Assembly (NCBI RefSeq): GCF_963678635.1
Contig: NC_087068.1
Span: forward strand, 16,743,872 to 16,807,871
Direction: 5' to 3'
DNA from: Symsagittifera roscoffensis
Taxonomy: Eukaryota; Xenacoelomorpha; Acoela; Convolutidae
Length of the DNA: 64,000 nt
Shown: positions 11,188 to 22,451 of the stretch, piece after piece
Position numbering within the stretch: position 1 is the first letter of the stretch
Layout of the letters: each line of letters opens with the position of its first letter
Made by a program: the position numbers and the translations under genes
Notes under the pieces: model-generated
Database searches by the model: none
What the model was told of the DNA's origin: nothing
Seen by the model: the letters and a program-made list of their open reading frames with translations, nothing else

Positions 11188-11459
11188 AAAGATACAAACT
11201 TCATTATAAACTTCTGTTAGATAAAAATGTTCATAATAAAATATTAATGTTTTTGTTTTTATTTTTTAACAGTTTTTTGAGGTGCTTAGGAAAAATTTTC
11301 AATTTTACTATATGGAAAACGAGCTGCTTCCCTGTTTTTCTAGCTTCTTTTGAAATTATCCTACTCCTTATGGCTTTAGAAAATGTCATTCGATGGAGGA
11401 AATTTTGACTCAATTTTTTTGAAATTGAATATTTTCTGAAATTACCATCATGCGAAAAC

Positions 11460-13340
11460 TGAATTCAATGGTTAAAAACAGACTGTAGAAATTTTCTCCT
11501 TTTAAAATGCTACGCCGTAAATTCTGTAAAAAATTATTGCCATAGAAATTTTTCTTGAACACCTGACCATTTTTGGGAATTTTTTTTTTTCGAAAACCTC
11601 GCTGCCAAAACTGAGGTCGAGAGTTCCATTGAAAAACAATCTGAAAGAATCTTGCCTGCAGAAGCAGCTACGCATTAATTTTTGTAGAGAAACCAATATA
11701 AACTTGAAAATAGTCAGATGTTTTATTTCTCTCGTAAATTACCCTCCCAATATTGAGATTGAGGAGCCAATCGAATATATAAATTGTATGGTTTTTTAGG
11801 GCAGAAGTAACAGCTCTTTAATTTTTGAAGAAAACAGTAATATATTTGAAAAAAAAATCTGTTTTTCCGAATTTTTTTTTCGTTCGTGGAAATTATTCCA
11901 TTTTTCTTGAAATCCAACCTGCTAACTCTAAGATTAAAAGTTTAGCCAAGGAAAAGTTGTTTCTAGGAATCATTCATGATGAAGCGGCTACGCCCTAATT
12001 GTTGCAAAAAATGTTATAGATTTCGAAAAATCAATAGTTGACAATTTGAGTTTTTATTGATTATCTTGGCAGGCGTGGCTACGCTCTAATTTTTATCACA
12101 AAAGGTTATTGACTGGGGAAAGTCAATATTTAGGGTTTGGTCATTTTTCGAAAAGTTCTTCACTTTCCTAGAAAACCATTCGGCCACTTCGGAGGAGAAA
12201 GGTTCATGTGGAAGACCATGTTACTAGGATTTTTTTCTACATAAGCGGTTACGCTTTGGTTTTTTTTGTAGAAAACAGTTATGGCTTCGGAAAATTTCCA
12301 CTTTTAGAAAATTTTATCGTTTTTTGATTTTTTGGTTTTTTTTTATAAATTAATAGAGGAAATTGTTTCTGCAAAAAAAACTTCGCCAATTTTTTCTAGA
12401 ATAATTGAAGAGGACTTCAGAAAAAAGTCAAATGTTTGATATTTTAATCAATTATTTTAAACTTTACCAAGGTTTTCGATAAGTACTGCAAGTTCCGAGG
12501 TAAGGGGTGCAACCGGGAAAACAGGTTGCAGTGATCTCGTCTGCAGAACTGCTTTTGCTCTAGTACTTTTTTCAAATTAGGCTGTTTTTCAACGTTTTTC
12601 CTACCTTCTCATAAACTACAAATCTGACCAATATTTTATCAGAAGGAAAGATTGCGAGAATCATTCCTGCATTAACGCCTACCTCCTTTTTTGTAGAAAA
12701 AAAAAAGAATTTTTTGAACTCAAAAAAATTTCCAACGCAGGGCAGGTTGAAGGAATTCTTCATGCATAAACGGCTACGCCCTTATGTTTGGAGACTACGT
12801 CCGTTTTGAAATTTTTAGAATGTTTTATGAAATTTTTACTCTCTCAAAAATTACTCTGCCAATTCTGAACTCAACCAAAGATTACTCTGCCACTCCTGAA
12901 ATCACAATAACTATATGTACTAGAGACTCTCCTGCATAAGTGGCTGCACCAAATGATATGGACTTGGCAAAGTCCAGTTCTTGAAAAATTGTTCTCGAAA
13001 ACTTTTTCGTTTCGCCAAAAAATTACCATGCCAAATCTAAGATTAAAAGCTCAATCGAAATAACACGTTGAGTGATCTTTTCTTTTTCCGGCAGAATCAC
13101 TTAGCCCTAATTGTTGTGAAAAATGTTATAGCTTTGCAAAAAGTCTTATTAATGAAAAATTCACCGTTTTAGGAAACTATTTCATTTTTTATCGAACACT
13201 ACCCAGCCCTTTTAATCGAACACTACTCGGCCGATCAGATTGAGAACTCAATTGTTTGACAGATAGTAAACATCTTTCCTACATCAGCTCTTACTCAATT
13301 ATTTTGGTAGATAAACCGCTCCGGTTTTGCTAAAAGTATA
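11460..13340. repeat. Degenerate tandem array, ~155-170 bp unit
   Basis: A block of the form GCGGCTACGCCCTAATTTTT followed by GTAGAAAA recurs, diverged, near 11508, 11664, 11981, 12072, 12243, 12675, 12770, 12940, 13095 and 13285. The spacings are mostly 90-195 bases. Between them the phrases 'CTGCATAAG' and 'GAAAAAGTCAAT' also recur. This is an old, heavily mutated satellite; no coding signal is seen. Confidence 0.55.
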
Positions 13341-13621
13341 ATTTCTGAAGTTTCGAAAAAAAACACTTCCTCTTGCATCAGTACATATTCTATGAAAGTA
13401 TCAAAGTACCTCCAAATTTACCATGGCCATAAGTTACAGTAAAAAACACTAAAACTCTATTAAAAAATTTTTGTACCAACCGGATTTGAATCTAACGTCT
13501 TTGCTTTCACAGGTGTAGACGTTACAGCAAGGTCAAGTTTACTTGAAGTTAAGAAATTTGGATGTGTTACAAATCAAGCTATTAAATGATTCACGTGATT
13601 TCGTTAACGAAATTGTTATTA

Positions 13622-13815
13622 TAAACACAGAGGCGAAGGTGATCCTCGCAAGTACATGCGAAAAAGCGACAAAAAGTAGCTCTTAAAAGGTCAATCGCTA
13701 AACAATGAAAGAAAAGAAAAAACTATGAGACGAAAACCACTCCTAGGTTCCGGGGTTGGACCCTTGATCTCGAGATTAGGAATCACCCGTCCTAGCGACC
13801 TCGCCATGGTCAATT
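13622..13815 (-). mobile_element. R2 repeat copy with tRNA-like (SINE) module
   Basis: It starts with ACACAGAGGCGAAGG, the recurrent R2 end, and contains a minus-strand tRNA-like segment (about 13742-13805). The segment has an A-box-like TGGCGAGGTCGCTAGG and a degenerate B box GGGTCCAACCCC. A SINE derived from a tRNA is the simplest reading. Confidence 0.55.
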
Positions 13816-15860
13816 CACAGTTTTCAAACAAAAGCAACCAAAAAACAATTAAGTTATGATGTTAGGGCAGCAAAAAAAAACAGATTAGGGGTTCAGTCGC
13901 AGCTGGAGGTAACTGATTGATAACTTGAAATGAACTGATGCGAAATGTTAACTGATGCGCAGTTTTCAAAACGTTTATAATTGAAAAGTTCTAGGCTGGT
14001 TATTTATACAAAAAAAATGCTAAAAAGTTTTAGCGAGGGAAATCATTAAGCAATCTCCTTTTGATTGATTTCTTATCCTCAAAACTGGCATTTTGAAGAA
14101 TTTGAGGAAGGGCTACAAAATGGATCAAAATGTCTCTTATTGGATGTGTCCCTTATTGTATGCACAGATTCCTTGTCAGAGTTAGTAGAATTAGCCTATG
14201 CACTGATTCGTTGCAATGATTCTTTGATTTGCTCCTTGCAATGAACCCTTACTTGTACAGTTGTCACGGTAGTTTTCGAGAAAATCAGAACTTTCACTAT
14301 TTCGGAAAAATAATCTTTTGGGTTCAAAGTTGTTTCTCTAAAATAATGAGGCCTAGACGTTTTAACAGCAAAATTTCATAGCACGTGTTGCTTTGGTTGA
14401 ACTCAACTCGGTAAGTTAATTTTTGAGAACAATCTAAAAGTTCTCAAAAAACAGGCAAAATTTCAGAACTTAGGAGTTTTCTAAAGCCACAAAAATGTTC
14501 CATCAAAAACTAGGGCACAAATTTTTGTGCAGAGAAATCTAGCACAACTTGTTCCTTTGATTTGATTTGCAGGCGTGGCTTTCGAAAAAGTCAAATTTCC
14601 AAAAAAAACTAGCAGATCTTCAAAACTATTTTGTACAAAAAAATTTTCTACCGAATTTAAGGCAACGCAGCTAGATAAAAAAACATGCGCAACCAATTAT
14701 TTTTTGTACCCTTATTAACAGCTTTGGCTGGGTATTTTTGAGAGAAGTCAAAACGTTTCCAAATAACAAGAAAACCTCAAAAACTTGAGATTTTCTATGG
14801 CTAAAATTTGAAAAAATGGTCAAGTTGTCAAATATTTCACATCGTAACTCAATTGCTGATAGCTTTCCAAAATTATTTTTCGAGAAAAAGAAAAGATTTT
14901 CCACGGAAATAGAGGCGTAAAAATAAGAAAAAAAATTGCGCACTACTTAATTTCAGCCCTTTTTCACAAATTTGGCACGATAATTCCCAACAAAAATTTT
15001 TGATAAATGTCAAAATATCAAAAAGTAGATTATTCCAAGTGAGTCATTTTCTATATCTTTTTTTGCGAAAATAAAGGAACAGACGTTTTCATTCATGCAA
15101 GGAAGACTCCTAACACCGTTTCTTGCTATTGAAATTTTGATCATTTTTTTTTCGGTTCAGTAGATTTCGAGACTAAATTATTTTCGAAGAAACGATCAAC
15201 GGTTCAAGTTTGGGGCTTTTCTAAGGTCATAAATATAGTCTAAAAAAACCAGGCGTAGCAATTTATGAGATACTAATAAGATTCTAAAATCATGTTTTTG
15301 TTAGAAGCCTTTGATGATTTCAGATTTGCTGGGGTAGTTTTTGAGAAACTGAATTAATTTTTTGCGGCAAATGCATATTGATTCTTAGAGCACTAAAATT
15401 GCACTCTATAGTTGCCCAGTAGAGGATTGCCGTGAATATCAAAAAACCGACAGTCAATCTTTTAAAAATTGAAGTTAAGCCCCAACGAATTTATGATAAT
15501 GCCTTGAACGAAAATCTGGGTCATTAGGTAATATTTTCATTCGGCTAGGAATGAGAAAATTCGAGTCCATTTTCGAAACTAGAAATCATTCTGTGAACTT
15601 AACACATTGGCTTTTCGGTAGTGAAGTTTACCGTATAATTGAAAATCACTTCGTTCTTTGACACTTAAATGTCCAATACGTAGCTCGCATAATATTGTCA
15701 ACCAAAGTGTATTTATATGCCGGCTAAAAAAAAGGACATCTAGGGAAACAAAGGACATGTAGGGGAACAAAAAACAGTCAGCCAAAAATATCAATATTCG
15801 AAACTTGCCAAATAACCCGAAAGCTGAAGCCATAGAACTACGATGGACAAATCTGAGAGG
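13816..15860. other. Gene-free AT-rich stretch
   Basis: No supported gene. Scattered phrases related to the 11.5-13.3 kb array occur in both orientations (for example GGCGTGGCT near 14572 and GGCGTAGCAATTTAT near 15249). This suggests eroded, possibly inverted, copies of that satellite. The short open frames here have no recognisable domain. Confidence 0.4.
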
Positions 15861-15861
15861 G

Positions 15862-16235
15862 GCGTTCAACAGTGCCGAAAAAGGCGGGGAAATTTTCAGA
15901 ATTATTTACACGCATTTTCTAAAGAGCGGGAAATTACTGACGCTAATTATCGAAGAAAATCACTCCAATTTCGGCGCCAAAATGTCTGCAACAGCAAATT
16001 AAACAATTATTTTGGCGCCAAAACTTCTAAATTGCAAACTTTCTCTCCCAAATTCTTTGAGTGCCACTTAAGATTGTAAACGATCGCTGTTTAATTTTTG
16101 ATTGCCGCGCTTAATACGTTGAATTTGTTCAAATCAAATTTTCGGCACTGTTGAACAAAGTTTTTATTTTCGGCACTGTTGAACAAAGTTTTCATTTCGG
16201 CACTCTTGTACTTCGGCACTTTTGTACTGCCCCAT
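15862..16235. mobile_element. MITE-like element with repeated right end
   Basis: GTTCAACAGTGCCGAAAA at about 15866 is matched in reverse by TTTTCGGCACTGTTGAAC at about 16139 and again at about 16169. Two shorter relatives of the form CGGCACT-TTGTAC follow. The interior is AT-rich with two GGCGCCAAAA motifs. Inverted ends with a multiplied terminal motif fit a non-autonomous DNA transposon; the superfamily is unknown. Confidence 0.55.
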
Positions 16236-16619
16236 CTGAGATATTGCCTCTACATCAACTTTACGCCTTAATTTCTTTTCAGCAACAAACAATGCCTTCT
16301 CGTGTGCAAAATCTGTGAACTTAGAAAGGGTAAAGAGTGTAGCCCGATCGCAATACACTTGCTCTCGCAAGCGTAGAAATAAATACTACAAGAACTAAAA
16401 CACATGAATTGTTTAAAAGTTCCATGCTGCCTAGCTGCATGTAGTCTCCCAGAGAATCAAAACCAAGAGAATCAAAAATGAAATTCCGAGCTTTTCGAAT
16501 AAGACTTATGAACAAGTTTAAAGTTTTAAACTAATAACTACGTCAACCGCATCTTCTACTCCGAGGAGTTGAGCAGGCCGGGTCCTCCGAGCGACTTCGA
16601 ATCTATGAATCAGAGTTGT
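16236..16619 (-). other. Probable 3' UTR of the DENND2-like gene
   Basis: This is the first 380 bases after the stop codon on the minus strand. There is no other gene. A fragment near 16339 ends with the R2-type hairpin (CACTTGCTCTCGCAAG). A minus-strand AATAAA lies further on at about 16163, inside the MITE; whether it is used is unknown. Confidence 0.4.
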
Positions 16620-16901
16620 TCAACGAGTCGCCTGATTGCTGTTGCTGCTGCTGCTATTGGGCTGGTAACTCATCACTGACTTGCGTCTTGAGAACTTGGG
16701 GAATAATTTGGGGCCTTTTCTGTTGCGTTGCGTGCGTGCCGCTTTCTCTCTGTGTAGATGGTACTCTGTAAGTCGACTGTTGAAACGAGTCACTTCAAAA
16801 GGACTTCTGTTTTGCAGAAAGCGATTGAACAACATTGTGTCTGTGAAGTCGCGAAGGAAGGGACGAAGTTCTTTGGATCTTGTCTGAATGTAGCTGTTGC
16901 G
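16620..16901 (-). CDS. DENND2: DENND2-like last exon: dDENN end and basic tail
   Basis: The acceptor CTGCAG opens 93 codons and a TGA. RSKELRPFLRDFTDTMLFN is the final helix pair of the dDENN domain (vertebrate 'SIRRFLEVFMESQMF'). A strongly basic then Ser/Asn-rich tail of ~60 residues follows, longer than in vertebrate paralogues. Phase 0 fits exon 20 across a ~1.9-kb intron. Confidence 0.88.
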   Translation of the reverse strand, partial: RNSYIQTRSKELRPFLRDFTDTMLFNRFLQNRSPFEVTRFNSRLTEYHLHREKAARTQRNRKGPKLFPKFSRRKSVMSYQPNSSSSNSNQATR

Positions 16902-17130
16902 CTGCAGCAAACAAAAAATAAGATCACACAATGAATTGTAACAGGTATTCAGTATCCCAATTTTTCGTCACAAAATTTTACACAGTGGCAAAGCAGAGCT
17001 TCGTACCACTACGATACAACAAACAAAGCTGGCAAACCAGCCGGCGGGAGATAAGACGAAAGCCACAATAAAATTGCGAAAACGTCCAAAAAGTAGATCG
17101 ACCAGATTTTTGAAAAAACTCCAACTTTCG

Positions 17131-17552
17131 AATTTCAAACGAAAACATAGCCAACAGACACTTGGAAAAAGTCAATAAAATGGCCTTAAAGCTCTTTGAA
17201 TTTTTAAATTTCTGGAACAATTAATGATTGACACTTTTTTGATACGCTTAACCCAATTTGAGAAAACTGGATCAATTGGTAAGATTTTTTACTTCCCTGG
17301 CAAGTCTAATAATTAAATGTCATGTTCGATTAAATGACAAATTAGAAGTCATTCACGTTTTAGTGACCTTTACACTTTCCCTGTTTGATAGTGGAGTTTG
17401 CCTTCTTTTTAACAAAAAAAAAATGAGCTGAAATTTCGAAAAAAAAAATCAAAAGTCAAATTTCAAAAAGCCTGAACAAATTTTGACATATCCTGGAAAA
17501 AAAATCATCGCAATCTATACAAGAGTCTTAACTACCTTCATCGAGCCTTAAA
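17131..17552 (+). repeat. R1 repeat copy
   Basis: R1 is a ~450-bp family. The left end is AAACATAGCCAAC followed by a small palindrome and (T)AATGAACGCAAGG. The middle carries TTAAAGCTCTTTGAATTT and AACCCAATTTGAGAAAACTGG. The right end carries ATATAAGAGTCTTAAC and TACGTTCATTACTCTTAA. The two TAATGAACG ends are inverted. This copy is diverged but near full length and is preceded by an R2-like head (16979-17025). Confidence 0.65.
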
Positions 17553-17599
17553 AATATATGGACTTGAACATTTGTATTTCAAGAGCAATTTATAATTGG

Positions 17600-17912
17600 C
17601 ACTAATTGATAAAAGTAACCAAATTTGAAGAAAAAAACTGGATTAAAAGGAATACCTCGAAATACCTAGAAATTAAATTTCACTTTCAAAACTGGAAATC
17701 AATCAACTTTTTGCGCCTTTGCAGCTTTCATAATATGAGAGTGCATTTTATTTACCTTCTAGCTAATTAACTTAAATTGAACTCAAAAATGCATATATAT
17801 ATGTATGGATGCACTTTTATCGCCATTAGACCATTTTAAGACTTTTCCTGAAAATAGACAAAAAAGCCATCACGAACTCAATAAGACTCTGAACTACGTT
17901 CATCGACTCCAA
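17600..17912 (+). repeat. R1 repeat copy, shortened
   Basis: It starts inside the family at the ACTGGATTAAAAGG block and runs to the right end (CTACGTTCATCGACTCC). It is arranged head to tail with the preceding copy. Confidence 0.6.
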
Positions 17913-17937
17913 AACACTTATATTATTATTGCAAAAT

Positions 17938-18502
17938 TTACACAGAGGCGAAGTTGCACTTCGCATACACAAGCAAATATATTACCGATAACGCTACTGG
18001 GAAAAACTGAATGAGTAAAACTTTGAGTCAACAAACTTTCTTACATGACGCGCGCAAATTATGAGTTTACATAACTGCTATGTGACGCACGCCAATTATG
18101 AGTCTACATAATTGCAAAGTGACGCAAGCCAATTATGACACATTAGCAGTACCAGTCAATTTGAAAAAAAAATTTACCAATTAACATGCCTCAATATATA
18201 GAGCAGACGCATTTTAGATAGTATACGAAAAAGTTTAATAAAAACATCCAACCCTGCCCAGGTTCGAACCCTCTTATTTTGTTGCTGGTCTCCTTCCCTA
18301 CCTCTACGCTACAGATCCATGATACCTTGAAGTCGAAGTGTTATTTGTAATATAATAGTATGTATTAATATCCTTAGCATTGGCTGTACTTAATAGCTGG
18401 TTATTGATCAAAATGAACACATTTTGTCGCAACAATATTTGCGACCTAAATTGAAAAAAAAGAGTTCATACTATTACACAAGCTTTGCTTGTGTAAACAC
18501 TG
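17938..18502. mobile_element. R2 repeat copy with minus-strand tRNA-like module
   Basis: It begins ACACAGAGGCGAAGTTGCAC and ends with the hairpin ACACAAGCTTTGCTTGTGT after a 'GAGTTCATACTATT' lead. The minus strand at about 18243-18320 has a good A box (TAGCGTAGAGGTAGGG) and a perfect B box (GGTTCGAACC), so this part is tRNA-derived. Three 43-bp direct repeats (18047-18140) lie inside it. Confidence 0.6.
18047..18140. repeat. Short tandem repeat, ~43 bp unit
   Basis: GACGC(GCGC)AAATTATGAG and its variants recur near 18047, 18083 and 18121, each followed by an ACATAA(C/T)TGC phrase. About 2.3 diverged units. Confidence 0.75.
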
Positions 18503-18594
18503 CAAACAATGTTCAAAATTTACGAGCTATGAGTCCACGAAACTTATTAAATCAAAATTGCCATTTTTAGGCACAGGTTTCACTTGAGTATACA

Positions 18595-18795
18595 CACAGA
18601 GGCGAATCTGAGCGTCTCAAACAGAAGCGACAAAAAACGACAAAAAGCAGCTTTATAAAGTGAAATAAGAAAGTAGAAATAAGCCTCGAATTAGTAAAAC
18701 TTTTGCCACGTGCTATCAAATGAGCCGTTTATTTGCGAATTGGGTTGGAAAAAAGTAGAGCCATACTTATACACTGCCTTCGCTAGTGTTAAGAT
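18595..18795. mobile_element. Short R2 copy
   Basis: It runs from ACACAGAGGCGAATCTGAGC to TACACTGCCTTCGCTAGTGT. Its ends are imperfect inverted repeats (ACAC-AG-GCGAA against TTCGCTAGTGT). There is no tRNA-like module in this version. Confidence 0.5.
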
Positions 18796-18843
18796 GTGTA
18801 TCACGGCGGTGAGGGTTAGATGAATAAATGATTATCGGCGTAC

Positions 18844-18965
18844 CATGAAGAGAGGTCCGTCTGGGCGGGTGGGGTCATACTCTACATGCGCGTCCACTTG
18901 ATAGAGTAGCTGGACAAAGAAGTGGAGAAAGCACTCTGAGATGTACTCTCCAGTCCCCGTGGTAG
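18844..18965 (-). CDS. DENND2: DENND2-like exon 20: dDENN helix
   Basis: The acceptor GTGTTTAG and donor ATG|GTACGC bound 122 bases (phase 2 in, 0 out). GEYISECFLHFFVQLLYQV corresponds to the family's 'VSEVFIRFFVETVGHY' helix. Reading through the donor stops after two codons, which supports splicing. Confidence 0.85.
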
Positions 18966-19175
18966 CTAAACACGAACAGACATGCAACCACTCAGTGAAC
19001 AGACAAGAAATATTATCACAATACTATCAAATTATGTAGTTTTATGACAGTTGGAAGAAAGCAGTATCAAAGAACTAACCTTTTTATTAACTAGCATCTT
19101 TATTGTTATTATTATCGCAAGGGTAATTATTATTATTAATGAAAAAATTATTGGCAGTGTTGTGTTGTGTGTTAC

Positions 19176-19278
19176 CTATGTCGACGGTGTGGGTCTTCTG
19201 CAGACTCTTGCGGTCGAACACTAGTCGCTTGAGGGAAGTGAAATACCTTTCAGGCAACAACTTCTTCTCATCCCCACA
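19176..19278 (-). CDS. DENND2: DENND2-like exon 19: start of dDENN
   Basis: The acceptor TTTTTAG and donor G|GTAACA bound 103 bases (phase 0 in, 1 out). It encodes DEKKLLPERYFTSLKRLVFD, matching the 'LLPxK' helix that opens the downstream DENN domain. Confidence 0.88.
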
Positions 19279-19482
19279 CTAAAAAAATAAACTGTCGTAA
19301 AATAAATACTGTCAGTTTAGAAAACTGACAAATAATTCATTCGATGTGTTAAAATTTGAATAGAAAATTCATTATCGAAGCTAAAATGACATGTTTTGAT
19401 TAATTGAGTATTATTCGATACACTGTATACACAGAACACTACAACTCCAAATTTTCAACCCGTCTCACCCAACTGGACTTAC

Positions 19483-19633
19483 CGACTTGACGAAAGATGC
19501 CCTGTTGTCCAAATCCACGATCAGCACCTGATCATACTCTGAGACGTCGGGTCTTAACTTGGAATCCTGTGGTACCAGAGATCCAATTAGAAAGGGAGTT
19601 GGACAGGTAGCCAGGTCACAGCCAAGGTCCATG
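19483..19633 (-). CDS. DENND2: DENND2-like exon 18: end of cDENN
   Basis: The acceptor TTTCTAG and donor TCG|GTAAGT bound 151 bases (phase 1 in, 0 out). DLATCPTPFLIGSL is the conserved CPTPFLxG motif, followed by a DNRASFVKS strand. Confidence 0.92.
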
Positions 19634-20037
19634 CTAGAAATAGACGTAGAAATGAATCGATTACAGAAAAACAGCACATCCAAAACAATTCGAATCAGAC
19701 TTTTCTGAAAAAATTATACGTTCAAAAATTTTATGAAACATTTGTGTTTGTTTTACAAATTTGAACATTTTTCAGCTCTATACTCCAATACATTATTTTG
19801 AAAATTTTCCTGGTAATTTTCCTGGTAATTTTATAAATTTGATTCGATGAATATTGCAAGGAAAATAGTCTACAAAAAACACGTATCAGTGTCACGAAAT
19901 CACCATTTACTGAATTTTCTTGAACATTTAATTAGGTTAGCTCAACGCGAAGTCAACGCAAGGAATGACGGTGGATTTCGCTGCAACGGCGGTACATGAG
20001 TCGAACAAAAAGGGTATCTTTTTAGAAAGCAGCAGAC

Positions 20038-20243
20038 CTGGTCATGGGCACAAACACATGTTCCCATTTGAATGGATACAAGAGTGCGTGTAGTGCCATC
20101 GCGCATGAGGAGAGCACATTCAACTTGGAGCTCCACAGCCACACTTTCCTCTCCAGCAGGAGAGAGGCGAACACCATCACTAGATTTTTCGCCTCCATGT
20201 ATAGAGGCAGGCAGTGTAGGTTCACGTGTTCGTACAGCGTGTC
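20038..20243 (-). CDS. DENND2: DENND2-like exon 17: cDENN core
   Basis: The acceptor TTTTTCAG and donor AG|GTCTGC bound 206 bases (phase 0 in, 2 out). LVMVFASLLLERKVWLWSSK and ALLYPFKWEHVFVPM are the signature of the central DENN domain, which contacts the Rab switch regions. Confidence 0.92.
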
Positions 20244-20509
20244 CTGAAAAAGGGGATGGTTGTTTTGTTCATCTGAAGATTAAGATCAACTGCACATAAA
20301 GAAACAAAACCACCAGGTCCTTCGAAATATCTCCTTGTTTAGAGCAAAAGTAAAACCACTAAAAAGCAAATTTGAGCGTAAGTTCCCAACAAAAAACGAA
20401 ATAAAAAATCATCACGACCTATACAAGAGTCTGAACTAGGTTCATCGACTCTTAGAAAGGCTCTGGTCAGTTGTGTTTCTTAGCCTTGAAGGTGTTGTGT
20501 TCCTCATAC

Positions 20510-20689
20510 CTTGTAGCTCCTGGTGATCTCCAATGTAGTCTCCCCCTCCCGCATGTGTGGATGTCTGATGTAGAAGGGATACTTGACCTTGATGCTGTTT
20601 CCGGGCGAGGGGGTCGCACACTCGTAGAGGGACTGCAAGAAGGTGAAGATGTGGATCTCTTTCTTAAGTGTCTTCAACTCGCTACAGAT
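20510..20689 (-). CDS. DENND2: DENND2-like exon 16: start of cDENN
   Basis: The acceptor TTTGTAG and donor AAG|GTATGA bound 180 bases (phase 0 both sides). FLQSLYECATPSPGNSIKVK matches the DENND2 stretch where the PxPG-x-IKVK motif introduces the central DENN domain. Confidence 0.85.
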
Positions 20690-20774
20690 CTACAAACAAT
20701 TATATATTTCTGATCTTTTATGTCAACTAAGTTTTTTCGACGTCAGGCTTCGCACAAACATGGCTATTATGATT

Positions 20775-20990
20775 GGAAGGGTTACAATTCGTAACAGGCG
20801 ACAATTCGTAGCAAGCGGCAATTCGTAACAAGGCATTGGCAAGTAAAAAAAGCTTGCTCCGCTTCGCTTTCATTCGGCACAAGAGGAATAGTGCGCATAA
20901 ATTACTATTTGCCCCTTAAATTTTTGTTACGAATTGTCGCTTGTTATCAATTTTCGCATGTTACGGATTGTTGCCTGTTACGAACTTCCG
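20775..20990. mobile_element. Foldback element with CAATTCGTAACA sub-repeats
   Basis: Left arm blocks (ACAATTCGTAACAGGCGA, then two more CAATTCGTA copies) are mirrored on the right (TTGTTACGAATTGTCGCTTG, then GCCTGTTACGAA). The outer ends are GGAAG and CTTCC. The arms are ~50-60 bp around a ~100-bp core. It sits in a DENND2-like intron just upstream of exon 16. Confidence 0.7.
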
Positions 20991-21033
20991 CTTCAAGATT
21001 ATGATTCATAATTAATGAAAAAACATTTTTAAC

Positions 21034-21880
21034 ACAGAGGCGAAGCTGAGCTTCGCACCACTTGCGATACAACTAGATCTAAAAAAATGAATGAAAATAG
21101 TTGTGACGAAACATGCCCGAACAATAGAATGCAAAATTAGCATCGGAACAAAATTAACCAAGCGGTGATTAACATCTTAGCCGAAACTCTTCAAGCCGAA
21201 ACTTTTTCTTTTCATTCAAAACTAATTAATAATTTTTACGTCCCTCTTCCCCACATAACGCACACAGGTTCACAAAAACTTTTTTTGTACATCTAACGAC
21301 GCAACAGGAGGCTTCTAAGCCGATATAAAACACGCCGAAACCTATTAAGCCAAAAAAAAACAAAGTAATTTCAACAAATCGAGCAGTAAAAGCGCAACTC
21401 ACTTAAGAAATGCGGAGGGGAACGTAAAATTGTGTTTCCCTTGAAATGACCCACAACTAGGTCACTAAGCCGATAAAAAATATGCCGGAATAATTTGGGC
21501 AAAAAATATTTTAAATTCCAGTAAACCAAAACTGTAGGGGCAAAATTAATGAAAATTGCTTGCAGCAGTCAAAACGATTCTAAGACGTGGGAACTAAGCC
21601 GATAAAAAATAAGAAGACATGAGGCCGAAAATTTTTTTAAACATTTCTCGTTTATAAAAAAACAGGTCCTGCTCAGATTCATACTACGGCCCTTTGCGTC
21701 CCAGGCGTACTCGTTACCTCCACGCTACAAGAGCCGCAAACCCTAACAAATTTGAATTAATAATGAAACACTAGAGATGAGTCCAGAAGCACAGATGAGA
21801 TGAGTCATGTGAGCAAAATTATTTACGGGAAAAAGTCTAATACCCGATTGCAATACCCTTGCTTAAATGTTCATATCTAG
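21034..21880. mobile_element. Long R2 copy with tRNA-like module
   Basis: It starts ACACAGAGGCGAAGCTGAGC, where GCGAAG and CTTCGC form a hairpin. The middle repeats phrases of the type AAGCCGATAAAAAATATGCC. On the minus strand at about 21663-21740 an A-box-like TAGCGTGGAGGTAACG and a weak B box indicate tRNA origin. It ends after AAAAAGTCTAATACCCGATTG. Confidence 0.6.
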
Positions 21881-22065
21881 GAATAAAGTTTCAAATGCTT
21901 CAAGAGAAAAATGAGGGGATTTCAGTCGATGCGGAAAAATCGTGTTACCAATTTTAACCTGCTTTGAAGCTGATGTACGTACTCTTAACACCCGAAATAG
22001 CGTCGCTGTGGATAATTCAGCGCAAAATTTTGCTATTTTGTAGAAAAAAATTTCTTATTACTTAC

Positions 22066-22451
22066 CTTATCGAACAATTCGAAACAGCGCTGCTGACTGA
22101 TGATACAATACACAGTCGGTAAATCTTCATCGTGCAGTTTAGACATACCACTAGTCGCACTTTGCGTACTCGTAGCCGACACAACCGAAACTCTTCCACT
22201 TTTATTAGGAGAACCCAGCGCATCATCAGGCCAAATGCGACGACAGTATCCAAACATCTGAGCTCCTTTGTCATCCGTGAATATGAAAGAGTAAGTTTCG
22301 TCGAGTTCGGTCTGCTTCGGGGGTTCGGAACCCCCTGCGTCTGGGAAGCAGAAATTGGGCACGTGGGCAAAAAATGGACGCTCTTTAGGGTCTATGATGT
22401 CTTTGTGAGGATATGATGTGATTGTTACTGGACTATACTGCACTCCTCCGC
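22066..22451 (-). CDS. DENND2: DENND2-like exon 15: uDENN core
   Basis: The acceptor CTTTTCAG and donor AAG|GTAAGT bound 386 bases (phase 2 in, 0 out). It holds the most diagnostic blocks: FAHVPNFCFPDAGG, DETYSFIFTDDKGAQMFGYC, then VYCIISQQRCFELFDK. Compared with vertebrate DENND2, a ~35-residue Ser-rich insert separates the CRR and VYCIIS blocks. Confidence 0.9.

Noticed and set aside
14280-15450. Large inverted copy of the 11.5-13.3 kb satellite
   Set aside because: Only a few short phrases match in reverse; too weak by eye to claim an inverted array.
16681-16887. Plus-strand frame opposite the last DENND2-like exon
   Set aside because: Shadow of the minus-strand coding exon, whose dDENN match and splice phases are clear.
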